Positions 1 through 9,543 of a stretch of 25,947 bases of DNA are shown here, piece after piece. The notes under the pieces were generated by a model. It did no database searches, had not been told where the DNA came from, and saw only the letters and a program-made list of their open reading frames with translations. Numbering within the stretch: position 1 is the stretch's first letter; each line of letters starts with the position of its first letter. The DNA comes from Oehlia diaphana (taxonomy: Eukaryota > Glomeromycota > Glomeromycetes > Glomerales > Glomeraceae). The stretch spans positions 53,688-79,634 of the forward strand of contig QZLH01000063.1 in the NCBI GenBank assembly GCA_003833135.1. Direction: 5' to 3'. The position numbers were made by a program, and so were the translations under genes.

Positions 1-665
1 AAATGGTAATAATATATATATATATATATATAGTAATTACTAAAAAAATACAATTTTTGTCGTAACACCGCAGTAAAATTTTTTATCCATAAATGGAGTT
101 ATATAAAGTTTATAAATTAAAAATTAAGAGATTAAAAATTCCTTTTACTTAAAATTATTAATAAAAATATATTGTGAAGGTAAATATTTTATTAATATAA
201 AACAAATATTAAAAAAGAAACCAAACAGTTTTTTAAATATTAATTGTTTTAAATCAATGCTATTTTTTTTATATTAATTTGATTCATTTTTTAGCACTTA
301 TATTATATAAAATTAATAAAAAGTCAAAAAACTAAAGTTAATATATACTGTAAATAAATTGCACCATTAATAAAAAATCTGAGCTTAAATTATATATTGA
401 AAATATGAACTGACTTACATTACAAGATTGATTATTGATTTGTTAATTAAAATTCGTATGATAAAATGTGATTATTTATTGTTAAAAGTATTCTATCAAA
501 ATAGCAAATAATTTTAATCTAGTTTTTTTTATCTAGTTAAAAACAGCAATGATTACGACAAAATAAATAAATTTTTTTTTTTTCGAATATTTTTGTTTTT
601 CAAATCTTGTAAGAAAAATAATCTCTTCCTCAAGTATATTAAATTATGGAGAGAGATATGTAGCA
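1..665. other. AT-rich intergenic stretch, no gene seen
   Basis: Extremely A/T-rich sequence with a (TA)10 microsatellite at 13-32 and several homopolymer runs. No open reading frame of note, no tRNA-like or palindromic structure that stands out. It lies downstream of the lipase-like gene, so its right end should hold that gene's 3' UTR and polyadenylation site, but AT content is too high to single out a signal. Confidence 0.7.
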
Positions 666-2685
666 TTATTGTTGAACGCTAGATCTATAATCTTCAGTAG
701 TCATTTTATGTCTAGCTTTTATAAACATTGGCCCGGATGGAATTAAACCATTTGTAGAAAAATCATCTTTGAATGATGCTAAATCTTGAGAACTACCTTC
801 GGCTGACGAATATAATTTTAATTTTTGGATATTATTAATATAACATAACATTTTACTTGGGCTATTCATTAATTCAATAGTATTAATTCTTTCACACCAT
901 TCTTCTCCAGCTTTGTCACTCGTACGTCTTTCAACACGATCCAAATTAGCGTTCATTAAATAAGAATTTGTAACATATTCTATATCTTTAATAACTGCTA
1001 CACTATTTCCATTACTTTTTATTGATCTTAAATAACATAATTGACGTTCAAGAAATTCTACTAAAAAAATATAATAATATTCAAAACTATCCACATTTTT
1101 AGAAAGATATTCTCCAAACCTTTTAACAGTATTAATTTCTAATATTTGTTCAACAAAAGGCAAAGTAGTTAAGAATGGCTCATCGTCAAATAATATTGTA
1201 TTTGAACGATCTTCAACATAAACATTATACCATGCACCTGGAGTTAATTCATGTTCAACTGGATCGAAAAGTTTCTCTGTAATGACAATATTCATTTGTA
1301 CTTTTTGATGTGGTGGTGGTTCTTGAGAATAAACCGAGAGCGTACCATCATTTTCCCAGAAAGTTGATGATGATGTGCGTAATACATGTTGTTCGACATC
1401 CGGTGTCATTTTGTATTGTCCAAGGATCGTAGAAATAATAGCGGTCGGAAAATTACGCCATGTTAATCTCGGTAAATAATGACCTGTTATTTTAGATCTC
1501 CAACTTGATCCTGTCGTAATATAATTAATATAAACACAATCAGGATCCAAGAAGTGTTTATCTCTTTCTTCTCCAGCGTACCGCATCCTTGCACCTTCGA
1601 CCGACCAATCAACCAAGAAATTATCTCCGAAGTATGCAAATTTGCTACGTGCAGATAATGCGCTCCATATTGATTGTTCCCCACCTTCCTCTCTACTGCT
1701 CAAATTCCACTTGTCATTTAATTGAAATGAGAAAAGCCGGTCTAAACAAGCGAAGTAACATACGATATGAACAAAGGACAAAAATAACTGAAGAAGACTC
1801 AATGGATTAACAACACATTTTGATCCTGCTTCAAGACCAAACCAATAAGGAAGAGTACTTCCACGGTGAGGCGCAGATAGACAAATGACGGCCTTGACCA
1901 TACTTCCCGAAGTATGCTGTCCAAAGTAATTGGTTGACAACAAGTGTTGTAGATAAAGTGCAGTTGTAGCTCCGTAACCTTTACCAATTAACACAACTGG
2001 ATTGTCTGGACTCCAACTAGGCATGAATCCTTCATATGTTGCACCAAATTGGTTATGACAAAATTGATATGAATGATGCAATCCATAATCCTAAAGAGAT
2101 AAAGAATTTATTTTTAAAAGAAAAAAAAATAATAAAATTTCTTTAAAAAAAATTACTTACAACTTGACCTCCTTTAATTTGATAATAAAGTTCTACAGCT
2201 CTATCATGAACGGACTACATGTTTTATATAAGAGATAAAAAGGGGAAATATTAGTAATTTAGTGCAACTATATTTATAGGAGAATTTCATGCCGGAAAAA
2301 CTGATTTTCTGTGATCAGCTAAGCAAGAAAGAAAAAAAAATATTTTTTTTTGAAAGATGCTTACACTTAGTGAACTTGGACTTGAAATAAAGGGATCTTC
2401 GACAATATCTTTAACATCATTCCAGTAATCAGAAATAACCCATTGTTTTCCACCCGGCAAGGTGAGTTCAAATTTGTCGACCCAAAATAGACCAGGTACA
2501 AGTACGGTGGGATCTCTGTCTTCACCTTCAAAGATAAGTTTTACTTCTTTAGTCTCGGTCAACGGGGAACTATCTACAGCTTCGGCAAGATAAGGCTCGT
2601 CGTCATCTTGATAAAGATGTGTTGATACTGTTGTATCATTATTATGTTGTTGCGGTGTTGATATTATTTTTTTGATACTAAACAT
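666..2685 (-). CDS. Family I.5-type lipase-like alpha/beta-hydrolase, probable pseudoenzyme (599 aa, 3 exons)
   Basis: Exons on the minus strand: 2685-2365, 2214-2161, 2090-666 (stop 668-666), joined in phase 0 by introns of 150 and 70 nt with GTAAGC and GTAAGT donors. The product resembles the zinc-containing family I.5 lipases of Geobacillus and Staphylococcus: PTVLVPG (residues 59-65) sits where the oxyanion-hole HG strand lies, then HDRAVELYYQIKGGQVDYG, the nucleophile-elbow region, a VDWSVEGA segment and FWENDGTLS. By remembered alignment, the structural zinc ligands Asp61, His81, His87 and Asp238 correspond to D111, H131, H137 and D286, all kept, and the acidic catalytic residue to D373, also kept. 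The nucleophile Ser is replaced (GKGYG, G163) and the catalytic His position reads VEDRSN (R420). About 150 C-terminal residues extend past the known fold. No signal peptide is evident. Family confidence is high; lipase activity is doubtful. Confidence 0.85.
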
Positions 2686-2959
2686 TTGATAAGATTAAGT
2701 GTGGAATGCGGTTTAATGAGGTGTTCGGTAATTCACGCTAAAACAACAAATTGACCTGTCAGTTCAAAAAATGCGTACCGAGATCCTTTTTATTATTTTA
2801 TATCTAGGGAAAAAAGGAGTAAAATTAAAATGCCGATTTTAAGATTTCAAATTACTAAACCGAATATTTTTCACATGAAAATTGAGTTAAAGCATATGGG
2901 TAGTAAATGGGTGTTGCTGCGGGAGATCTTCCAGTAATCTCGAAAAAAATTTTTTTCTC

Positions 2960-2967
2960 CACGTGAT
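2960..2967 (-). promoter_or_regulatory. RTCACRTG (CDEI/E-box-like) site upstream of the lipase-like gene
   Basis: CACGTGAT on the plus strand, ATCACGTG on the minus strand, about 275 bp upstream of the lipase-like start codon. It matches the yeast Cbf1 CDEI consensus RTCACRTG, a bHLH E-box. That it is functional here is an inference. Confidence 0.35.
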
Positions 2968-3821
2968 TTATTAATCTTTGTTGACCAAAATTAAGTTTTG
3001 GCGAATAATACGAATAATAACAAACTTAATCTAAAAAAATATTTTCACAAATAAAATAAAACAAAATAAAAATAAAATTGAAATACTGAAAAAAAAAAAA
3101 AAAATCTTTTACATCTATACAGTTCAAAATAAGGCGTTAAATAATTGTCCCATGCGTCCCGTGTTGGGGTTCATGGTAAATTAAAATTTAACTTGTGATC
3201 AACTTTGATATCAGAAGCGAACATCATTCGGTCATGACAAGCATAATACAAATATAGTAATATGTAAGGAAAATATGTATTTATAATCTTATTTCTGGTT
3301 ATTCTTTTCTTTTACTTATTAATTTACTATATATAATACACGGCCACATATGATCGAGCCGTTTATAACATCGGCAATGCAACTTGATTGACCAATCATG
3401 CATCGCCCTCCGTAAAATCACTGATATAATAATAAAAATTAAGTAATATTATGAATATCGTTTTTTTTTTTTGCTAAATTATTTTTCGAAATATAATACA
3501 AGAAATTTAATATAATAAAATAAAGTGTGAAGTAAAACAATTTATAATTTTATATTCACAAATTAAAACAATTTCTTATTAAATATAATGATTAATATTT
3601 GTAATAATAATACATTTTAAAAAATTCAAAATTTGGTATGTTGTTATATATGCATTTATACTATAAAAATATTAAGTATTATATAAAGAATTTAGTTTTG
3701 AATAATAAACATATTATTACAAATATTGCAAAAGAAAATAAACAGTAATTTTTAAAATGTATATAGGAAAATAATACTTATTTTCATTCTGTCTTGTTAT
3801 AATTTTCTTATTAGAAATGAT

Positions 3822-3856
3822 CCTTTATATCTGAAAGTTACTTTCTGATATAAAGG
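3822..3856. repeat. Inverted repeat, 16-bp arms with 3-nt loop
   Basis: CCTTTATATCTGAAAG, loop TTA, CTTTCTGATATAAAGG: 15 of 16 positions pair. It lies 350-380 bp upstream of the SUN gene. It could be a hairpin relic of a MITE or a cruciform; no target duplication is visible at its edges. Confidence 0.75.
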
Positions 3857-3979
3857 GAGATTGATAGAAATTTTAAAGAATATAAATAGGAGCTGATTCA
3901 GATTCATATTATTAGATCTTTATTTTAATAAATTCCTGAATTGTCCTACCATTACAGTTTACTGAAACCCCCATTAAAT

Positions 3980-3988
3980 ATCACGTGA
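3980..3988. promoter_or_regulatory. Palindromic E-box ATCACGTGA, distal copy upstream of SUN gene
   Basis: ATCACGTGA matches RTCACRTG and contains the perfect palindrome TCACGTGA. It lies about 215 bp before the SUN start codon and 75 bp from a second identical copy. Likely reader: a Cbf1/USF-type bHLH factor (inference). Confidence 0.45.
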
Positions 3989-4054
3989 AAGTAAAGTTAA
4001 ACTCCCGATCAGTTAACGATCGGCATGTTGTGTAATCAACTGATTATCTTATTT

Positions 4055-4063
4055 ATCACGTGA
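4055..4063. promoter_or_regulatory. Palindromic E-box ATCACGTGA, proximal copy upstream of SUN gene
   Basis: Second exact copy of ATCACGTGA, about 140 bp before the SUN start codon. Two identical 9-mers 75 bp apart in front of the same gene make this the best-supported candidate regulatory site in the window. Confidence 0.45.
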
Positions 4064-4145
4064 CACATGTTTACATTTTTTTCAGGTGGAGAATTAATTG
4101 GGAAAATTAATTAGTTAATTATAACGCGTTTTTTTTTTGTTGAAA

Positions 4146-4214
4146 ATGTTCATTGCAACTAAATATTAAATGTATATTCTTTTTTTTTTTTATGGAATAG
4201 AGAATGCCTTTTGA
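4146..4214 (+). promoter_or_regulatory. Cluster of three upstream ATGs in the SUN leader
   Basis: ATG at 4146 opens a 7-codon uORF ending at 4169; ATG at 4170 opens a uORF ending with TGA at 4212-4214, overlapping the annotated start; ATG at 4192 is followed by GAA TAG. Alternatively, the T-run at about 4177-4191 followed by AG at 4199-4200 is a 3' splice site of a leader intron that would remove all three. Only transcript data can separate these. Confidence 0.3.
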
Positions 4215-6225
4215 CCAAACCTACTGTATTAATACAACAACAACAGCTAGTTATTATCCAAAAGTTATGAAGCGAACAAATTATAGAAAATTAAGATCTC
4301 AATCAGCTTCCAAAGCAAGAACAACGGCACAAAAGGAGTCTTCACCTTTTGATAATATTAGTGAACGTAGTAAGAGTAATAATAGATATCAACTTAGGCA
4401 TTCTTCAATTTCCCCTCCTAGTTCTCAACAAACTGATGCAAATGCGAGTTTTATTTCAGTATCAAGTGTAACGAATGAGGATTTTAATACGGTACCAACA
4501 GAAAACTCTAACTTTACCTCACAACAATCATTAGATAATAATTTAGAAGATATTCGTTCAAATTTAATCATCAATCTCTCGGAAAGTTCGACATATAGTC
4601 TCTCTCGGTCATCATCAGTTTCATTATCTAGAGGAGATTCATTTATTGGTACGGAGTCAGTAATTTCTACTAATAGTAGATCGCGTGCATCATCACCTTT
4701 TGTAAATTCTGAAATTTCTTCTGATCGTAATTCTGAAACCGCTTCGACAAATCATTCGAGAAGATCATCTATTTTATTTCAGCCTTTTAACTATGAAGAA
4801 AATTCTGATGATGACAATAGTTCTGTTGTTATGCCATTAAATAATTCTAAAGAATTAGAAACATTGTCCACAAATATTGATGATGATGGCACACAAGAAG
4901 TACGAATGGATGAAGAGGAGGAACAACAACAAAATTTTAGTATTAATCGAGCGTTGAATAGTATTGGACTTGTTTTTTGGAATAAGCTTATAGGAACGAT
5001 TATTTTAGCAAAAGAATGGATTAAAAGATCTATTAGATCGGTGCCTAGCCGAATATATTCATTTGTATATGATAATTGGCTTATAATATTTACAGTGATC
5101 TTTTGTTTTCTTTTATATAATTATTTTCCATGTAATGTGACAGATTTAAAAAGTTTAGAATTTGCAGAGTGTATAACAAAAATTAATAATGTGATTCGAC
5201 AAATTAATGTTGCCGATTTAGCAGATTCGTCGATATCACATACTATAAATAACAAGGATAATATTGAAACGTCATCATTTGAGGGTGATAATGATGCATT
5301 AATAAGAGATGTAGTTGCAGATCAGGTAAAAACGGTATGTGCAGCAGAAGTACAAAAAAGGATTCCAACACAAAATTATGATTTAACAACAAGAGAAGAT
5401 ATTGTCGTTGATATGGTACGACAAGAAATTAGAAAAGCTGTAGAAGAAATGTTATATACTTATTCACAAGATAAACTAAATAAAGCGGATTTTGCATTAT
5501 CTTCGGGAGGGGCGAAAATAATTGTTCCATTAACTTCACCAACGTATGAGCAATGGCCAACTCCATGGCTTAAATTAGCAATAGCTAAATTAACAGGTTC
5601 TGGAATCACAAGAGGTAAACCACCGATAACTGCATTACAACCAGAAACACATGTAGGACAATGTTGGCCATTCGCTGGACAACAAGGACAATTAGCCGTA
5701 TTATTGAGTAGAAGAATATATGTTACCGCTATAACTTATGATCATGTTAGTAAGACGGTAGCGATGGGGACGACGAGTGCTCCGAAAGAATTCGAAGTTT
5801 GGGCTTTTATTGATGATGACAATGATTCAAATGAGAAAACAGATCAGAAAATGGAACAAAAATCAGATGAAAATATTGATTATGTTACTAGTACATTAAA
5901 GAATATTCCCAGTAATCAACCAGGTTCAAATATTCTTGATTCTTCATCATCATCATCATCATCATCATCATCTAGTCTTTTACATTCATCTGGTAAAGAT
6001 TTAAAACTTGGATCATCTCCAAATCATTTATTTTTGGGACGTTTTATTTATGATATAAATGGTTTACCTATTCAAACATTTGAGGTGGATAAATGGAATA
6101 AACCTGTACGAGCTATTATTATGAAAGTAAATAGTAATTGGGATAACCCGTCATATACTTGCTTATATCGATTTCGTGTACATGGTAAGCGTGCTGACGC
6201 AAATCAAAATTTTAGTACCGGGTGA
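4204..6225 (+). CDS. SUN-domain inner nuclear membrane protein (673 aa, single exon)
   Basis: SUN proteins span the inner nuclear membrane and bind KASH proteins to form LINC bridges to the cytoskeleton. Residues 1-250 are Ser/Thr/Asn-rich and disordered-looking (nucleoplasmic tail) with an acidic patch at 233-242; a single membrane segment at about 291-308 (NWLIIFTVIFCFLLYNYF) follows; the luminal part includes a helical stretch (365-425) and a SUN domain from about 429 to 663. Signature stretches are ALSSGGAKI, LQPETHVGQCWPF, GQQGQLAVLLSRRIYVTAI, SAPKEFEVWAF, PIQTF and YTCLYRFRVHG. C487 and C653 match the conserved intramolecular disulfide pair. The residue aligned with human SUN2 C563, which bonds KASH, appears to be Thr/Ser. 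A poly-Ser insert (about 537-606) interrupts the domain. Start uncertain: ATG 4204 is preceded by three upstream ATGs (4146, 4170, 4192), so M22 at 4267 or a 5'-leader intron ending at the AG at 4199-4200 are alternatives. Confidence 0.92.
   Translation: MPFDQTYCINTTTTASYYPKVMKRTNYRKLRSQSASKARTTAQKESSPFDNISERSKSNNRYQLRHSSISPPSSQQTDANASFISVSSVTNEDFNTVPTENSNFTSQQSLDNNLEDIRSNLIINLSESSTYSLSRSSSVSLSRGDSFIGTESVISTNSRSRASSPFVNSEISSDRNSETASTNHSRRSSILFQPFNYEENSDDDNSSVVMPLNNSKELETLSTNIDDDGTQEVRMDEEEEQQQNFSINRALNSIGLVFWNKLIGTIILAKEWIKRSIRSVPSRIYSFVYDNWLIIFTVIFCFLLYNYFPCNVTDLKSLEFAECITKINNVIRQINVADLADSSISHTINNKDNIETSSFEGDNDALIRDVVADQVKTVCAAEVQKRIPTQNYDLTTREDIVVDMVRQEIRKAVEEMLYTYSQDKLNKADFALSSGGAKIIVPLTSPTYEQWPTPWLKLAIAKLTGSGITRGKPPITALQPETHVGQCWPFAGQQGQLAVLLSRRIYVTAITYDHVSKTVAMGTTSAPKEFEVWAFIDDDNDSNEKTDQKMEQKSDENIDYVTSTLKNIPSNQPGSNILDSSSSSSSSSSSSLLHSSGKDLKLGSSPNHLFLGRFIYDINGLPIQTFEVDKWNKPVRAIIMKVNSNWDNPSYTCLYRFRVHGKRADANQNFSTG
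5940..5982 (+). repeat. TCA trinucleotide microsatellite encoding poly-serine
   Basis: A run of TCA codons, flanked by TCT, AGT and a few other codons, encodes 12 consecutive serines inside the SUN domain's loop insert (residues about 580-591). It is in frame and expected to be length-variable. Confidence 0.85.
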
Positions 6226-6373
6226 AAATTTCTACAGGTGGTTAATCCTCATTTAGAGATATTTCTCTTTATGGAGATGATTGATGTAAAATTTTGTCTT
6301 TTTTTTTTTAATAAAATATTCCTTTAAAATCTATTTTATACATTAAGTGAATAAATTTTTACAAACACAAGGA

Positions 6374-6381
6374 CACGTGAT
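6374..6381 (-). promoter_or_regulatory. RTCACRTG (CDEI/E-box-like) site upstream of TTL gene
   Basis: CACGTGAT (ATCACGTG on the minus strand) 74 bp before the start codon of the TTL-family gene, in the short 229-bp SUN-TTL gap. Same word as at 2960, 3980 and 4055. Confidence 0.4.
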
Positions 6382-6454
6382 AAAAAAAGTGAACATAAAC
6401 ATTGTATTTTTTTTTTTTTTTTTTTTATAGATTTTTTTATATATATAAAAATAG

Positions 6455-7822
6455 ATGGAATCTAGTATGAAAGAAATAGCGATAGTAGGAATTCAAGATG
6501 ATTATACTCGAAATATAATAATTAAATCACTTAAAACAATTCTTCCCAATTTACAAATCTTAGAATTTCCTCGATCTACTGGATCTTCCTTAATATCAAG
6601 TTCAAAAATATTATTTTGGTTGGAATATGAAGATATAGAATTTGATCAAGTAATGTCAAATAAACAAACACAAATGATTAACACATATTGTATAAGGAAA
6701 GGATTAATTCGTAAAGCAAATTTAAATTATAATATACAAAAATATATAAGCAAAAATCCAAATAGTATCCTAAAAAAATCTACACCTGAAACATGGTTTT
6801 TTGAAGTTATACATATAGATTATTTAGATGAAGCATTAGAAGAAATTTTTGAAGTTGTACAAGAATGTAAAGAAAATGATGAAAGGATCGAAGAAGAAAA
6901 AGTCAAATTCATTTTAAAACCTAGCTTAGGTAATAAAGGTGCTGAAATTAAGATTTTTTATAGTATCGAACAATTAAGAAATGTTTTTGAAGGAAATAAA
7001 ATTTTAGATGATAAAGAAGATCATGAAGAAGATGAAGATGAAGAAAAGGAAGTAGAAGTAGAAGAAGCGGAAGTAGAAATAGAAGAAGTAGATGATGATG
7101 ATGATGAAAGCATGTTTCATATAAGAGAATGGGTTATTCAAAGATATATATCAAATCCACTTTTAATTAATAATAGAAAATTTCATATCCGTTCTTATAT
7201 TTTGGCAATATCAAATTTACGAGTTTATCTTTATAAAGAAATGTTGGCTCTTTTCGCATTAAATTCATATTCACCCACTGATATTAATAATTCCCTATCA
7301 CATTTAACAAATACTTGTTTACAAGTTAATGAAAATTCTTTTAAAGAATCAAATCAAGTAAAATTATTTTGGGATTTATCATCAGAAGAAGGAATTAGCG
7401 AAAATGATTTGGAAATAATTTTTAATCAAATTAAATTAATTTTAAATGATTGTTTTGATTCTGTTGCAAATGAAGTGATTCAATTTATGCCGTTGGAAAA
7501 TGCTTTTGAATTATTTGGTTTCGATTTTTTGGTCGATCAACATAAAAATGTCTATTTCTTAGAAGCAAATTCCGTAAGTTAATTATAAATATTGATACTT
7601 AACTTTTTTTTATTTATTCTTATTTACTTTTCTTTTTCTTTATTTCAGTTTCCAGATTTTAAACAAACAGGTGATCGTCTATCTAATGTGATTTCATCCC
7701 TATTCGAAGGTACCGTAAAATTAGCTGTTGCTCCTTTCTTTAAGGATGAAAAGATTAGTAGTGATAATGAAGATTCAAATTTTTGTTTAATATTTAATAA
7801 ATATAATAAATATAATAAATAA
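6455..7822 (+). CDS. TTL-family (tubulin-tyrosine-ligase-like, Pby1-type) ATP-grasp protein (430 aa, 2 exons)
   Basis: Exons 6455-7573 and 7649-7822, joined in phase 0 across a 75-nt GTAAGT...CAG intron, so that EANS is followed directly by FPDFKQTG. TTL enzymes are ATP-grasp ligases that add an amino acid to a protein carboxylate, usually on tubulin. Visible core: FILKPSLGNKGAEI (152-165, nucleotide-binding lysine and glycine loop), WVIQRYI, INNRKFHIRSYIL (238-250), SHLTNTCLQ (282-290), and FELFGFDFLVD with FLEANS (D357, E370, N372, the usual magnesium ligands). The wording of the HLTNTCLQ and LLINNRKFHIR stretches recalls yeast Pby1, a P-body protein that binds the decapping complex, rather than canonical TTL; the SurE domain found at the N terminus of Pby1 is absent. 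A very acidic insert occupies residues 185-218. The C terminus repeats NKY. The substrate is unknown. Confidence 0.88.
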
Positions 7823-7948
7823 AATATTTTTCATTTACTTAAAGGACTTAAAATTTAATATATTAATTCATATACCTATACAAATAATGAATATGTAATA
7901 ATAATAATAATTGATACATGTATAAGTACGAAGTTTCTTATTGATTAT

Positions 7949-8855
7949 TTATGGTAACAAAGGATCAGTTTCACCAACATCTCTCAATCTAGTTCTTCTT
8001 AATTCAATATAAGCACGGGTTTTACTAATCCATTTTCTTAAAATACCTCCTAAAATCACACCAGAAGAAACAGAAGAAGCGATTAAAATTGGTAATGTAT
8101 CTTGTTGTCTAACTGCAATACCAACAAGTGCCCAAGCAATGGTAGCCGAGAAAACAACATCATGATTTTTATTATAATCATATCCCACAACTCCAAGACA
8201 TATAATTGCAATAGTGGAAAAAAATACGGTGTTGAGAAAAGGAATTGCTGCCCAAAAATTTAAAATAGTTGCTATCAGAGTCCATGCTGCATAAATTGTA
8301 AAAGGATAATGAATAAATAATCGATCCTTAAAATCTTTTGGAGGATAATGTGTTGAAATATTATCGAATGCTTTGAATAAATTCATAGAGAGCGCTGCGA
8401 GAACAAAAGCATCAATAAGAATTCTAATTCTACTATTACCCTACGATTAATAAGACAAATATATTAATATTTTTTCTTTCTTTTTTGTAATAAAATGATC
8501 TTTAAAAAAAAAAAAAAATGATTCTCACCCAAATTAATAACCAGACAACATTTAAAATACTTGCAGTAACAAAATAAAATTTAATTCCCTCAACAGTTGC
8601 AGTTTCGGCAGCTTCAAACCATTGATAAATAATGAAACCAAGTAGTAACGTATGAATAAGTCCCCAAATTCCAAAAGTGTAGGTCGCGGGTAAAAGGTAA
8701 GTTTCTGGAACTGTCCAATTACCAGAAATAAGAGTGCTATTAGTAACCGGTTCGTCAGACTTTGAGTCTCCAACATGTACTACGGTATTAGCAGCGATAA
8801 CTAATATATAGGCAACAACATTAGATATCTTAAGGAAAAGGTTGTAACGAGACAT
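7949..8855 (-). CDS. TspO/MBR-like (tryptophan-rich sensory protein-like) multi-pass membrane protein (272 aa, 2 exons)
   Basis: Minus-strand exons 8855-8529 and 8440-7949, spliced in phase 0 over an 88-nt GTGAGA...TAG intron. The protein has seven or eight hydrophobic segments (about 9-27, 60-80, 91-109, 115-131, 154-175, 178-196, 204-220, 225-242). PATYTFGIWGLIHTLLLGFI (56-75), LNVVWLLIW (101-109) and PFTIYAAWTLIATILNF (155-171) match, from memory, the extended bacterial and plant family annotated as tryptophan-rich sensory protein, distantly related to TspO/MBR, whose members are about 250-280 aa. Their ligand is not established for this subgroup. A polar loop at 28-55 has two N-x-T/S sequons, NST and NWT, suggesting it faces the lumen or outside. 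The tail ends ETDPLLP, which fits the [DE]xxxL[LI] dileucine sorting signal and suggests AP-3 delivery to the vacuole (inference). It converges with the TTL gene across 126 bp. Confidence 0.75.
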
Positions 8856-9012
8856 TTTCCCTTTATCTTTACAATTTTTTTTTTTTTAAGAACGAGAGAG
8901 GAAATTGTAAATAGTATGGGTGCGCATGGGAATTGGGGAACACTATCAATCAATTGATCACCAATCATCTCGTGGCGTAAAAAGAAACATTACGTATATA
9001 ATTAACACTCAA

Positions 9013-9020
9013 ATCACATG
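9013..9020 (+). promoter_or_regulatory. RTCACRTG (CDEI/E-box-like) site in the TspO-like/MMSDH gap
   Basis: ATCACATG, the R=A variant of RTCACRTG, lies 158 bp upstream of the TspO-like start codon (minus strand) and about 910 bp from the dehydrogenase start, so it more likely serves the former. Confidence 0.3.
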
Positions 9021-9522
9021 ATCTCTAACTTTTGAGTTCACCAAACTGCTGATCATTAATTAATTCAGTTAAAATAAAGGTTATTAATAATCGTTAAAAT
9101 ATTCAGATTTATATTATGTAATTGTCATCTTCTCACCGATGTATTTATTACATAGTATTTTGATAAAGCTATTAAAGCTATTCAATTAAAGTAGGAATTT
9201 TTCTTTTACAAATTAATAAATATATTTTTAAAAAAAATAAACAGTCGCAACAGTGTCGCCACGGATTTTGATTCAACAGACCGAAAGGTTCGCTATATTA
9301 AGAAGTTTGTTCGGTGTTGTACCAATTTTATCATATAAAAAAATCTCTTTATACCAAAGATTACTAATGAAATGCTGTATACCGTTTAACAAAGTAAGTC
9401 ATTAAAAATATATATAAAAATGACTCTTATTAATAACGAATTTTTTTCATGACGAATTTTATATATTACGACATGCGTTATCCGGTATTATTATACAATT
9501 TACCGCAATATACCGAATTTTC

Positions 9523-9543
9523 TTATAACGAACTTCGTTATAA
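9523..9543. repeat. 21-bp perfect palindrome centred on a C
   Basis: Arms TTATAACGAA and TTCGTTATAA flank a single central C at 9533. Related words (AATAACGAA, GACGAATTTT, TGCGTTAT) occur in the 100 bp before it. Probably the remains of a TIR-bearing DNA transposon (inference). Confidence 0.6.

Larger units (their letters stand above)
2686..4203. other. Intergenic region between divergent lipase-like and SUN genes
   Basis: About 1.5 kb of AT-rich DNA that must hold the promoters of both flanking genes. It contains three CACGTG words in RTCACRTG context (listed separately), a strong 16-bp-arm inverted repeat at 3822-3856, a short CCGATC/GATCGG inverted repeat at 4005-4023 and long A/T tracts. 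A moderately GC-richer patch at about 3340-3415 has no recognisable RNA gene. Nothing in it looks coding. Confidence 0.7.

Noticed and set aside
1487..1987. Short open frames on both strands inside the lipase-like gene
   Set aside because: They overlap the well-supported 474-codon exon and show no family motifs.
3340..3420. Possible tRNA or snRNA in a GC-richer patch
   Set aside because: No cloverleaf, B-box or other RNA signature could be drawn.
7592..7648. Separate small gene starting at 7592 with a hydrophobic N terminus
   Set aside because: The hydrophobic part is the T-rich intron of the TTL gene; the frame is coding only from 7649 as exon 2.
9421..9435. 15-bp direct repeat TGACTCTTATTAATA shared with 12659-12673
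   Set aside because: At this AT content several chance 15-mer matches are expected in 26 kb.
9523..9543. loxP-like recombination site
   Set aside because: The palindrome ATAACGAA-C-TTCGTTAT lacks an asymmetric 8-bp spacer and no recombinase is nearby; resemblance is superficial.
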